Below, piece by piece: positions 1 through 8,356 of a stretch of DNA of 64,000 nucleotides. The DNA lies in NCBI GenBank assembly GCA_965371855.1, contig CBDUZZ010000004.1, positions 1 through 64,000 of the forward strand, read 5' to 3'. A model generated the notes under the pieces. It was not told where the DNA came from and searched no databases. It worked only from the letters and a program-made list of their open reading frames with translations. Position 1 is the first letter of the stretch; each line of letters begins with the position of its first letter. This DNA comes from JAADEM01 sp965371855 (GTDB lineage Bacteria; Bacteroidota; Bacteroidia; Bacteroidales; Marinilabiliaceae). Both the position numbers and the translations under genes were made by a program.

Positions 1-169
1 GACTTATGCAGTAGGAGTTATGAAATAACGAACTATCTGCATTTAGTAAGGGTTAGTTTGGGTTCAATCGTGACTCATCACTGGGTTGCCGCAAAAATTC
101 GGCACACAGGCATTACAGACCGCTCAGAGTCCTATTTATTACCGCCATGTGCTTTTTATTAATTGCAAT

Positions 170-1186
170 TCACATATGTTCTATTGCTGTCAAATTCATA
201 TTGTTTACTTTTTTCAATTTAACATCGTAACATTGCATGAGTTCTTGGTCAAAAATGACAATGTTTTTACCACTTAGATGTAATGAGCTATTAAATCGAA
301 TGCCACTTGCACCTGTGAAAACATTAATAAATTCACATATGAATTGAGTTGGTATGTATTCAATTTCTGTGTCATACCTTCTCATTGGTTTTGAGAGGTC
401 TCGACTAATCCTCTTTCTTAATAAACTAGCTTTTATAGTTGCATTAATTTTTGTTGGTTGAAATAGGGATGTATCTTCAGTAAAATCTACAATTTTAACT
501 GACTTAAATTTCTCTCTTAATTGAAATCTGGCTACACTTAGTTCATCCAAGAATGAAGCCCGAACTTCATAAAGTACAGTATCAGGATTATCACTTAAAT
601 ATAAATAAGGTATCCCAGAAGGATTAGCACGTCCACCGTTTACATATTCTGGTTTTGGGCTTTTCATTTCATCTGGACTATATGGCTTTAAACCGCTTTG
701 ATGATGTACTCTGGCTCGAAATAGGTCGTCTGTTGGCTTTAATTCAAATTGTGTGTTAAAGAATCCATCCCATCCCAATTCTTCTAAGTAATCAATGTTA
801 GAGATAAACCTCTTGGACCATTTCAATTCTTCTTTTAACTTTTCCCAATGCATGATATTCTCTATAATATCTTCATTATAATCAACCAAGTCTTCTGAAT
901 TTGAAATACTTGTTGAAAGTTTTGGTAAAACTTCATGAAGAATCTTTGTTGCAATATCATGAGAAGTGAAAAAACTCCAATTTGCTTGAATCTTTGATTT
1001 AAGTGATTCTCCTTCTACTACTAAACGAAAGTTATCTATTAATTCTTGAAAAAAGTCGAGTAGTTCATCAATATCGATTAAGCAGACATTACTTGAATCA
1101 CAAATCTTACAATCTCCATTTTTTTTAGACGATAATATGAATCCTTTCAGTTCACTATCAGCAAAACAGTTGGGGCAGATTTCCAT
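170..1186 (-). CDS. RES-domain protein with N-terminal zinc ribbon (putative NAD+-consuming effector)
   Basis: The 338-residue product has two parts. The N-terminus carries a CxxC pair at C4/C7 and another at C26/C29, which looks like a small zinc ribbon, followed by a helical region to about residue 150. Residues about 155-315 match the RES fold: an Arg in the FRAR segment (R157/R159), a Glu in the YEVRA segment (E207) and a Ser in GIRFNSS (S300/S301), the three residue types that name the family. Characterised RES toxins of Xre-RES modules degrade NAD+; that activity is inferred here. No Xre-type antitoxin is adjacent. It is the last gene of a tight minus-strand operon, 5 bp after the sce7725-like gene. 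The RES assignment is fairly sure, the role is not. Confidence 0.8.
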   Translation of the reverse strand: MEICPNCFADSELKGFILSSKKNGDCKICDSSNVCLIDIDELLDFFQELIDNFRLVVEGESLKSKIQANWSFFTSHDIATKILHEVLPKLSTSISNSEDLVDYNEDIIENIMHWEKLKEELKWSKRFISNIDYLEELGWDGFFNTQFELKPTDDLFRARVHHQSGLKPYSPDEMKSPKPEYVNGGRANPSGIPYLYLSDNPDTVLYEVRASFLDELSVARFQLREKFKSVKIVDFTEDTSLFQPTKINATIKASLLRKRISRDLSKPMRRYDTEIEYIPTQFICEFINVFTGASGIRFNSSLHLSGKNIVIFDQELMQCYDVKLKKVNNMNLTAIEHM

Positions 1187-1191
1187 ACGAC

Positions 1192-2127
1192 TTATATATT
1201 ACATAAATACTCCTGAACTATTAAAATGTGATTCTTAATAGAGATTTTTTTCACCACACCTAAGCCGGGATAATGTTCTTCATCAAAATAATTCTCTAAT
1301 TCCTGAATTGCTGAGTTGGTAAGATTGTTTTCTCTGCAATAAGTTACAGCTTTCAATGCAGCTTCAGCAAATTTCCCTTGCACATTAGCTATTGAATCAT
1401 TGCTATCAGAAGTAAAATGTCTAATCCAAATTTGATTTTGGCTATTTAAATATGTTAAGTGTATTACAACAGCCCTAGGGGTGCTGCCACCATCGGTATA
1501 TTCATTAGGTAAAACAGTATAATCGGAAAAACCTATAAATCCTTCATCCGAGTAATAAAGGTGCTCTTCCGAAAACCTATGTTCCTGAATATTAAGGAAA
1601 TCACTATTGCGTACTTGTTTTTCAAAAAAGTTATCTAATCTAATATAATTCTTATTTAATCCTTGAAGAAATCTGTTTAATGCTCTATTTCTTCCTGGGT
1701 CTTCAACATTTATTGAACTAACTTCCGCTTGTTGAACTAAGTTTGTAAAATCATGGTCATCAACACTTACATCGTTTTTACAAATAATCATGCAATTGGT
1801 TAAATCATAATCATTTATACTTTGACGAATATAATTTGCATTATTTTGATAATGAAAGGCAGGTCTTAAAATACCTTCTTCTTGACCAACTATATATTCC
1901 AAAAAGTAATCATTATCCCCAGATAATTCTCCCACTTCAGGATTGACTATTAAATAAGCTTGTTGTTCTTGTTGTTGAAAAACTCTACAGGCAAGATTTA
2001 GATTGTTTTGAGATTCTTTTACAGGCTCCAATATTGGCATAATATAGTCCTGTGTAATACCTTCAATAGCTAATTCACGCAATGCAATAAGTTCAAACTG
2101 CCTTGCTCTTAATAGTGGGTAATACAT
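1192..2127 (-). CDS. sce7725-type / beta-protein-family protein
   Basis: This 311-residue protein opens with YYPLLRARQFELIALREL and then a PILEPVKES segment. That start is typical of the family called sce7725 (related to the phage T4 beta-protein group), whose members sit beside sce7726-type genes. No signal peptide, membrane segment or recognised catalytic motif is visible. The central part alternates strands and helices and could be a barrel-like fold. It lies 3 bp after the nuclease-like gene and 5 bp before the RES gene, so all three are very probably co-transcribed and may form a complex. The biochemical function is unknown. The family call is from memory of the N-terminal signature and the neighbour, not from a search. 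Confidence 0.7.
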   Translation of the reverse strand: MYYPLLRARQFELIALRELAIEGITQDYIMPILEPVKESQNNLNLACRVFQQQEQQAYLIVNPEVGELSGDNDYFLEYIVGQEEGILRPAFHYQNNANYIRQSINDYDLTNCMIICKNDVSVDDHDFTNLVQQAEVSSINVEDPGRNRALNRFLQGLNKNYIRLDNFFEKQVRNSDFLNIQEHRFSEEHLYYSDEGFIGFSDYTVLPNEYTDGGSTPRAVVIHLTYLNSQNQIWIRHFTSDSNDSIANVQGKFAEAALKAVTYCRENNLTNSAIQELENYFDEEHYPGLGVVKKISIKNHILIVQEYLCNI

Positions 2128-2130
2128 ATG

Positions 2131-3000
2131 TTAGGCATTTATTGGTGATTTAACATTATTTATCAGAATTCTCATTGCTGATTTGTTCAACTTGAGTGCT
2201 AAACTAAGTTGATTAAATATTTTATAGTAGCGACCTGAAATCACATTTTCAAAATTTCTTTTTTTCATTTTTTCAATGAAGAGTTTATTTAACTCTAAAT
2301 TCGGAATCTGCCTTAAAATATCACTACAGATGCTGAATTGATTGAAACTTGTCATATTCGGAAGCTCACCCAAATACGATTTAACAATTGCCTTGTATTC
2401 ATTGGTATGGAGGATATGCATTATTGTATCCGCTTCTATTTCTGTATCGTTTATTGCATTTCGATAAAGTGTGAACTTTTGTGTTTGGTTTCTTTTATAG
2501 GTTATTATTCCTATTTTGGAATCATACTTTTCAAATAAATGTAATTTGGTTTCTGGTATAATAAGAAATATTTGATTAAATGCTTTTCGATAATTTTCAA
2601 GTTGCAACTTTAACCGGCTATCAGTATCATATTCCGTCTTAATCTCAAATACTTTAGAATTGCCATTAAACATAGCTAAGTCTGCAATTGCATTGCCAAC
2701 TCTATATTCACTGTAAACTTTTGAATCAGTTTGTCCTATTTCCTTAATTAACCATTCCGTTAAAAAGGAATTTTTTAAGACATATTCATTTTGGTAATAT
2801 TTTTCTAAAATGGAATAGACATGTTTTAAATAGTCATAATAGGTAGCATTTGAAGAACTTATCCATTGTTCATCATATCTTTCAATTTTGTATTTTACTG
2901 AAATAAAATCTTTTTTCATCCATGATTCTGCCTCATTCCTTAGAAATAAAGAAGAATAATCACGTAATTGATTTTGACTGTATGATATTTTAACTTCCAC
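2131..3000 (-). CDS. sce7726-type protein with PD-(D/E)xK nuclease signature
   Basis: First gene of the three-gene cassette, 289 residues, starting at a GTG. The middle shows a restriction-endonuclease-like core: E82 in a helix, D107 in AIADLAMF, then E119-I-K121 (VFEIKTEYD), followed by Q133xxxY137. The last motif is typical of RecB-like and related PD-(D/E)xK nucleases. The C-terminal half is helical and may bind DNA or a partner. The family regularly neighbours sce7725-type genes. A DNA-cleaving role, perhaps against phage or plasmid DNA, is inferred. No methyltransferase is present, so it is not a classical restriction system. A TAATTTTG box lies 24 bp upstream of the GTG. Confidence 0.7.
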   Translation of the reverse strand: MEVKISYSQNQLRDYSSLFLRNEAESWMKKDFISVKYKIERYDEQWISSSNATYYDYLKHVYSILEKYYQNEYVLKNSFLTEWLIKEIGQTDSKVYSEYRVGNAIADLAMFNGNSKVFEIKTEYDTDSRLKLQLENYRKAFNQIFLIIPETKLHLFEKYDSKIGIITYKRNQTQKFTLYRNAINDTEIEADTIMHILHTNEYKAIVKSYLGELPNMTSFNQFSICSDILRQIPNLELNKLFIEKMKKRNFENVISGRYYKIFNQLSLALKLNKSAMRILINNVKSPINA

Positions 3001-3023
3001 AACGTTGAATTAATCCATTAATA

Positions 3024-3031
3024 CAAAATTA
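3024..3031 (-). promoter_or_regulatory. Candidate -7 box of the defence-like cassette
   Basis: On the minus strand this reads TAATTTTG, matching the Bacteroidota TAnnTTTG -7 consensus, 24 bp before the GTG of the nuclease-like gene. No well-spaced TTG -33 element was found, so the call rests on one box and its position. Confidence 0.35.
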
Positions 3032-3056
3032 ACTTTTTTTCAATACACTAGGAAAT

Positions 3057-3240
3057 TTATTCTATTTGTGTTTTTATGTCATCTTCTCTTTTATTAGCAT
3101 GTCCGCCAACATATGAATAAACAGAACAAATTCCTGATATATTCCATATATCTATATCAAAACTATCTATTTATTCTTCAACCTCAAAACTATCTAATGG
3201 ATTCTTTGTGATATCACCTCCAAAAATTCATACTAATAAT
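3057..3240 (-). pseudogene. Coding-like remnant between the cassette and dnaE
   Basis: The 390 bp between the cassette and dnaE holds no intact gene. On the minus strand one frame reads ITKNPLDSFEVEE, stop, then IDSFDIDIWNISGICSVYSY and on to a stop at 3057-3059. The two pieces share a repeated xDSF(D/E) start, seen in DNA as a repeated TCAAAACTATCTA. No start codon fits both parts. It may be a decayed small gene or chance; the function is not recognisable. Confidence 0.25.
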
Positions 3241-3331
3241 TGTTATCTCCGACATGAACCAAGATTCACTGTGTTTGATATTTTGTGAATAACCTTTTAC
3301 TGTTTTATCCTGTTTTTGAGTGTCAAATTCA

Positions 3332-3339
3332 TATTTTTG
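3332..3339 (+). promoter_or_regulatory. Candidate -7 box upstream of dnaE
   Basis: TATTTTTG matches TAnnTTTG and ends 51 bp before the dnaE ATG. The nearest TTG, at 3316-3318, is only 13 bp away, shorter than the usual 19-21, so the -33 part is weak. Confidence 0.4.
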
Positions 3340-3390
3340 CAAACAAACATTTTTACGAACCTGACAAACTTTATACTTTAAACTAAGCTA

Positions 3391-6300
3391 ATGGCAGATA
3401 TCCCTTTTACTCATCTTCACGTTCACTCACAATACTCCATATTGGATGGAGCTGCCAGCATAAAAGGGTTGGTTCAAAAAGCGAAAAACAGCGGTATGTC
3501 TGCATTAGCATTAACAGATCACGGTTCAATGTTTGGCATTAAAGAGTTCTGGGATGCATGTAAAAAAGAGGGTGTTAAACCCATCCTCGGATGTGAAACA
3601 TATGTTGCCCGACGAACCCGTCATGATAAAGACAAAAAAAACAAATTAGATAATTCAGGCCATCACCTCATACTTCTCGTAAAAAATGAAACAGGCTATA
3701 AAAACTTATTAAAACTGATTTCGACAGCAAATACCGAAGGATTTTATTACAAGCCACGAATAGACAAAGACCTATTAAAGGAATACCATGAAGGACTGAT
3801 CGTATCATCTGCATGTCTTGGAGGTGAGGTGCCCCAGAAAATAATGAAGGGTGATTTAGAAGGAGCAAAAGAGACAATACGATGGTATAAAGATCTGTTT
3901 GGAGAAGACTATTACCTTGAAGTAATGCACCATCCAACCAATGATTTGCAGGCAAAAACTAATGTGTCGGACAATCAGGTTATAGTAAATGAACAAATTC
4001 TTGAGTTGGCAAAAGAGATGAAAGTCAAGGTTATTGCCACTAACGATGTTCATTTCCTTAACGAAGAGGATGCCGATGCCCATGATATTCTGATATGCCT
4101 GAACACCGGTAAAGACTATGATGACGAAAAAAGGATGCGCTATACAAAACAGGAGTGGTTAAAAACCCCTGAAGAGATGTATAACCTTTTTAGCCATGTT
4201 CCTGAAGTCCTTTCCAACACAATGGAAATAGCTGACAAAGTAGAAGTTTTTGATCTGAACTCAGACCCAATTATGCCCGACTTTCCCCTGCCTGAAGGCT
4301 TTACTGACGAAGGGGAGTACCTCCGTCACCTGACTATGGAGGGAGCAAAAAAACGTTATGGCAATCCCATTCCGGAAGAGATATTGGAACGTATTAAGTT
4401 CGAACTTGACACAATAATAGGCATGGGATTTCCCGGCTATTTCCTCATCACACAAGACTTCATCAACTGGGCAAAAAACAACGGAGTATTAGTAGGCCCG
4501 GGGCGCGGGTCAGCAGCAGGATCTACTGTTGCATACAGCACAGGTATCACAAACATCGACCCCATAAAATACAACCTGCTATTCGAGCGGTTTCTCAATC
4601 CTGATCGTATATCAATGCCCGATATTGATATCGACTTTGACGATGATGGACGGCAGGCCGTTTTGGATTATGTAACAAACAAATATGGCAAGGATAAAGT
4701 TGCCCATATATGTACCTTTGGCACAATGGCTACAAAAAGCTCCATCAAAGATGTGGCAAGAGTGTTAAAACTGGACCTTTCTGAATCTAACAGGCTGGCA
4801 AAGCTTGTTCCTGAAGCCCCAAAGATGAACTTCACAAAAGCCTACAAGGAATCTCCCGACCTTGTAAAAGAAAGGAAATCACCTAACCCCCTCATAAAAA
4901 AAACCATAAAGTTTGCTGAAGCACTGGAAGGATCCGTACGGCAAACCGGGGTTCATGCTTGCGGAATATTAATAGGTAAAAATCCATTGGATCAGCATAT
5001 CCCAATTATGCCCACCAAAGATGAAGACCTGCTGACAACTCAATATGACGGGAGGTTTGTTGAAGCAATCGGTCTTCTTAAAATGGATTTTCTTGGTTTA
5101 AAAACACTGTCAATACTAAAAGAAGTAATTGAAAACATTAAACTCTCAAGAGGAGAAGAGATAGACATAGAGAACATTCCTATTGATGATGAAAAAACAT
5201 TTAAACTGTTTAGTGAAGGGCATACAACTGCAATTTTCCAGTTTGAATCAGGAGGAATGAAAAAATACCTTAAAGATCTTAAACCAAACCGATTTGAGGA
5301 TCTCGTTGCCATGAATGCTCTTTACCGCCCGGGGCCAATGGAATATATACCCTCTTTTATTGCACGTAAGCACGGTAAGGAAAAGATTGCGTACGACCAT
5401 CCCTTAATGGAGGATTACCTGAAGGACACATACGGCATAACCGTTTATCAGGAACAGGTGATGCTTCAGTCAAGAGAACTGGGTGGTTTCTCCCGTGGCG
5501 ATTCAGACTCACTGCGAAAGGCTATGGGTAAAAAGAAGATTAACCTCATGGCTGAACTGAAAGAGAAATTTATATCAGGATGCCTTACTAAAGAAGAGTT
5601 TATTAAAGGTTGTGAAAAAGAGAAAAAAGAACCAAAAAAACTCATTGATAAGATTTGGGGTGACTGGGAAGCATTTGCCAGTTATGCTTTCAACAAGTCC
5701 CACTCTGTTTGTTATGCACATATAGCTTATCAAACCGGATATCTGAAAGCCCATTATCCGGCCGAATTCATGGCCGGGGTTTTAAGTCGTAATCTAAATG
5801 ATATTACAAAGATAACTCTCTTCATGGAAGAGTGCCGCAATATGAACCTGGATGTTCTGGGTCCTGATGTAAATGAGAGTTTTCATAAATTCACGGTTAA
5901 TAAAAAAGGAGAGTTACGCTTTGGAATGGCAGGCATCAAAGGTGTTGGAGCCGGAGCCGTTGAAGTAATTATTAAAGAGCGTGAAAAAAATGGTCCATTC
6001 AAAGACATATATGATTTTGTAGAACGCCTACCCTTGACAACTGTTAATAAGAAAAACCTTGAAGCACTTGCATATTCAGGAGGCTTAGATAACCTGGGAG
6101 ATTATCACAGAGCACAATTATTTGCTTCTTCTAACAATGTAGATTACAGCTTTATTGAAAATTTAATTAGGTATGGTAATAAATTCCAAGCAGATAAAGC
6201 ATCACAAGTAGCTTCGTTATTTGGTGCCATTGCCAATGAAATAGCCATAAAAAAACCTGAATTGCCGGCTTGTGAGCCTTTTTCAAAGCTAGAAGAGCTT

Positions 6301-6945
6301 AACAAAGAAAAAGAGTCTATAGGTCTGTACCTGTCAGCTCATCCTCTTGATGATTTTAAAATGGAGTTAAAGTATTTTACTAACACAAAACTTAAACTCC
6401 TTGAAGATTTGAATACAATTGAAGGCAAAGAGGTTATAGTTGCAGGCATGGTTACTCATGTGAAGGAAGGATTAACAAAGAAACAGAAACAATTTGCAAT
6501 AGTGACTCTTGAGGACTATTCCGGCTCTTTTGAATTTCCATTCTTCGGAAAAGACTTTGACACATTTGCCCCAAAACTTAAAAAGGAACTTTTTATACGA
6601 ATAAAAGGTAAGGTGCAGAGAAGAACATATAAAAAAGCGAATGAACCAGATTTTCCTCTTGAGGTTAAAGTTTTACAAATAACTGACTTAGCCGACTTAA
6701 AAGAAGAACATATTAATGAGATAAAACTTAAAGTTCCTTTGACAACCATTACTCCAGAATTGATGAACCGGATTTTCAATCTGCCAAAAACAAAAAAAGG
6801 GATGGCCGTATTACGCTTTTTAGTTTATGATAAAGAATTAAATAGCCAGGTACAGCTGCTTTCGCGATCTGTCAAAATTGCACTCACTTATGAATTAGAA
6901 GATCTTGTAAAGGAGTATCCTGAAATCTCAATGAAAATAAACTAA
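3391..6945 (+). CDS. dnaE: DNA polymerase III alpha subunit
   Basis: Replicative polymerase catalytic subunit, 1184 residues, normal for the DnaE1 type. An N-terminal PHP domain starts with HLHVHSQYS (H8, H10, H12) and contains LTDHGSMFG, so its metal site looks largely kept. The Pol III palm holds the catalytic motif PDIDIDF with D411 and D413, and the third aspartate D566 in KMDFLG. The fingers and tandem HhH region follow (GIKGVGAGAVE). An OB-fold near residues 1015-1100 (VIVAGMVTHVKEG) precedes a short C-terminal domain. No proofreading exonuclease domain is fused. It is transcribed away from the accessory cassette and is followed by trxA. The ATG start is supported by the PHP domain beginning directly after it. 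Confidence 0.97.
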   Translation: MADIPFTHLHVHSQYSILDGAASIKGLVQKAKNSGMSALALTDHGSMFGIKEFWDACKKEGVKPILGCETYVARRTRHDKDKKNKLDNSGHHLILLVKNETGYKNLLKLISTANTEGFYYKPRIDKDLLKEYHEGLIVSSACLGGEVPQKIMKGDLEGAKETIRWYKDLFGEDYYLEVMHHPTNDLQAKTNVSDNQVIVNEQILELAKEMKVKVIATNDVHFLNEEDADAHDILICLNTGKDYDDEKRMRYTKQEWLKTPEEMYNLFSHVPEVLSNTMEIADKVEVFDLNSDPIMPDFPLPEGFTDEGEYLRHLTMEGAKKRYGNPIPEEILERIKFELDTIIGMGFPGYFLITQDFINWAKNNGVLVGPGRGSAAGSTVAYSTGITNIDPIKYNLLFERFLNPDRISMPDIDIDFDDDGRQAVLDYVTNKYGKDKVAHICTFGTMATKSSIKDVARVLKLDLSESNRLAKLVPEAPKMNFTKAYKESPDLVKERKSPNPLIKKTIKFAEALEGSVRQTGVHACGILIGKNPLDQHIPIMPTKDEDLLTTQYDGRFVEAIGLLKMDFLGLKTLSILKEVIENIKLSRGEEIDIENIPIDDEKTFKLFSEGHTTAIFQFESGGMKKYLKDLKPNRFEDLVAMNALYRPGPMEYIPSFIARKHGKEKIAYDHPLMEDYLKDTYGITVYQEQVMLQSRELGGFSRGDSDSLRKAMGKKKINLMAELKEKFISGCLTKEEFIKGCEKEKKEPKKLIDKIWGDWEAFASYAFNKSHSVCYAHIAYQTGYLKAHYPAEFMAGVLSRNLNDITKITLFMEECRNMNLDVLGPDVNESFHKFTVNKKGELRFGMAGIKGVGAGAVEVIIKEREKNGPFKDIYDFVERLPLTTVNKKNLEALAYSGGLDNLGDYHRAQLFASSNNVDYSFIENLIRYGNKFQADKASQVASLFGAIANEIAIKKPELPACEPFSKLEELNKEKESIGLYLSAHPLDDFKMELKYFTNTKLKLLEDLNTIEGKEVIVAGMVTHVKEGLTKKQKQFAIVTLEDYSGSFEFPFFGKDFDTFAPKLKKELFIRIKGKVQRRTYKKANEPDFPLEVKVLQITDLADLKEEHINEIKLKVPLTTITPELMNRIFNLPKTKKGMAVLRFLVYDKELNSQVQLLSRSVKIALTYELEDLVKEYPEISMKIN

Positions 6946-7042
6946 TAACACAAGGTAAAAACCTACATGTCAACTCTTTTGTGACAATACTAATGCGAGT
7001 GTTAAATATTTATAGATTTAATTATTCACAATTATATTTTAA

Positions 7043-7050
7043 TACCTTTG
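7043..7050 (+). promoter_or_regulatory. Candidate -7 box of trxA
   Basis: TACCTTTG matches TAnnTTTG and ends 52 bp before the trxA ATG, in the gap after dnaE. A clear TTG -33 element was not found. It suggests that trxA has its own promoter. Confidence 0.45.
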
Positions 7051-7102
7051 CGGCAGGAAAATTGAAAATAATTAAATCATATTTTATAAAAACGTATTAG
7101 CT

Positions 7103-7420
7103 ATGGTAATTGACGTAACTGATGACAAATTTGAAGAAACAGTATTAAAATCAGAAAAACCTGTAATTGTAGATTTTTGGGCAGAATGGTGTGGCCCTTG
7201 TAGAATGGTAGGGTCTGTAGTTAAAGAATTATCCGAAGAGTATGGAGATAAAATTGTAGTTACTAAAATGGATGTTGACAGTAATCCCAATACTGCTGTA
7301 AAGTTTGGCATTCGCAATATTCCAACAATTCTATTCTTTAAAAATGGTGAAATTGTAGACAAACAAGTTGGAGCAGTACCAAAAACTATCTTAGTTTCAA
7401 AATTGGATGCTATTTTGTAA
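7103..7420 (+). CDS. trxA: Thioredoxin
   Basis: A 105-residue cytosolic disulfide reductase with the redox motif WCGPC (C30, C33) inside VDFWAEWCGPCRM and the cis-proline segment RNIPTILFF. The length and the lack of a signal peptide fit a general thioredoxin that donates electrons to ribonucleotide reductase, methionine sulfoxide reductase and similar enzymes. The position after dnaE is common in Bacteroidota. It appears to be separately promoted. Confidence 0.97.
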   Translation: MVIDVTDDKFEETVLKSEKPVIVDFWAEWCGPCRMVGSVVKELSEEYGDKIVVTKMDVDSNPNTAVKFGIRNIPTILFFKNGEIVDKQVGAVPKTILVSKLDAIL

Positions 7421-7497
7421 AATTAATTTAGAAAAAAGCACCAAGCTGCTTTAATATTAAAATAACTTTTATTTATCCTTCAGAAAAATTATTTATT

Positions 7498-8289
7498 ATG
7501 AAACATATTCTTGTTTTAATTACTGTGATTGTTGGGTTATCATTTACAGGATGTCAACTTATAGGTTCTAAAGGTGATAAAAAAGATACCAAAACCGAAA
7601 AAAACGATAGCCTTAAGATTCTTTACAGACATTTTAATGACGATAGGCATTCTCCCAAAGAGTGGAAAATCCCAATGAAATTGAATGACGAGGGTAAATT
7701 TGTACGACATGGAGTAGCTATACGCTATACAAAATCGGGCAAAGTAGCTGCAAAAACTCCTTACATTATGGGTAAAAAAGAGGGTGTTAGACTTACCTAC
7801 CATTCAACAGGGAAAGTATACAAAGAGCAGCCTTATGAAAACGGATTACTAACAGGTATTTGTAAACGATATGACAGACAAGGACTGCTTGCGGCAGAGT
7901 ACCCATATAAAAACGGATTGCCGGGCATAGGTTTAGTTGAATATACCAACCTGGGAAAAAAACGACCTCAGCCAGCAATATATGTAGTAAGGAAAGATGA
8001 GATAAAATCAAATGGCAGATATAAATTAATATTATCTTTAACAGGAAAGGGAAGTGAAAGAATTAAATCAGTTCAGTTTTATCAGGGTAAATTAATTGAA
8101 GGAAAATATTTCCACAAAAACTTACAACCGCTAAGAGATATATCTACTAAAAAAGGAGAATTAGTTATAGAATTAAGAAAAGGATCCGTCTTCAACAAAA
8201 CACTAAACATTATAGCTTTAGCAACAACAACATCAGGATTAAAGTTAATTCTTCAAAAACCAGTTAAAATTTCTGTCAGAGGTATATAA
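7498..8289 (+). CDS. Lipoprotein with MORN-like (YwqK-type) repeats
   Basis: A 263-residue envelope protein. The signal peptide ends in a lipobox (SFTGC, C19), so it is probably lipid-anchored. Residues about 55-155 form four or so repeats of the GxxxxYxxxGKVxxxxPYxxGxxxG type, for example GKVYKEQPYENGLLTG and RQGLLAAEYPYKNGLPG, as in MORN/YwqK repeat proteins. The C-terminal third is a beta-rich region without a recognised family. MORN-like repeats usually bind surfaces or proteins; no enzymatic motif is visible. It sits 77 bp after trxA, ends at a strong terminator, and converges with the nucleoside transporter gene. The function is unknown. Confidence 0.75.
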   Translation: MKHILVLITVIVGLSFTGCQLIGSKGDKKDTKTEKNDSLKILYRHFNDDRHSPKEWKIPMKLNDEGKFVRHGVAIRYTKSGKVAAKTPYIMGKKEGVRLTYHSTGKVYKEQPYENGLLTGICKRYDRQGLLAAEYPYKNGLPGIGLVEYTNLGKKRPQPAIYVVRKDEIKSNGRYKLILSLTGKGSERIKSVQFYQGKLIEGKYFHKNLQPLRDISTKKGELVIELRKGSVFNKTLNIIALATTTSGLKLILQKPVKISVRGI

Positions 8290-8315
8290 ACATAAGAAAA
8301 CTTTTATCTTCCCTT

Positions 8316-8349
8316 AACCTCATCTGAACTATATCGGATGAGGTTTTTT
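8316..8349 (+). terminator. Rho-independent terminator
   Basis: A perfect 9-bp stem AACCTCATC/GATGAGGTT (8316-8324 with 8337-8345), a 12-nt loop and a T run follow the lipoprotein gene. It lies between convergent genes; the T run is on the plus strand. Confidence 0.85.
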
Positions 8350-8356
8350 ATAGCCC

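Noticed and set aside
1..169. Attachment site or RNA gene at the left edge
   Set aside because: The first 169 bases show no clear direct repeat, tRNA-like fold or coding frame; too short and cut off to judge.
170..1186. Classical Xre-RES toxin-antitoxin pair
   Set aside because: No HTH antitoxin gene is next to the RES gene; its operon partners are a nuclease-like and a beta-protein-like gene.
3668..6779. Several ORFs antisense to dnaE
   Set aside because: They follow the codon shadow of the real gene and lack protein-like features.
7435..7452. AAAGCA/TGCTTT hairpin after trxA as a terminator
   Set aside because: Only six base pairs and no T run; too weak to call.
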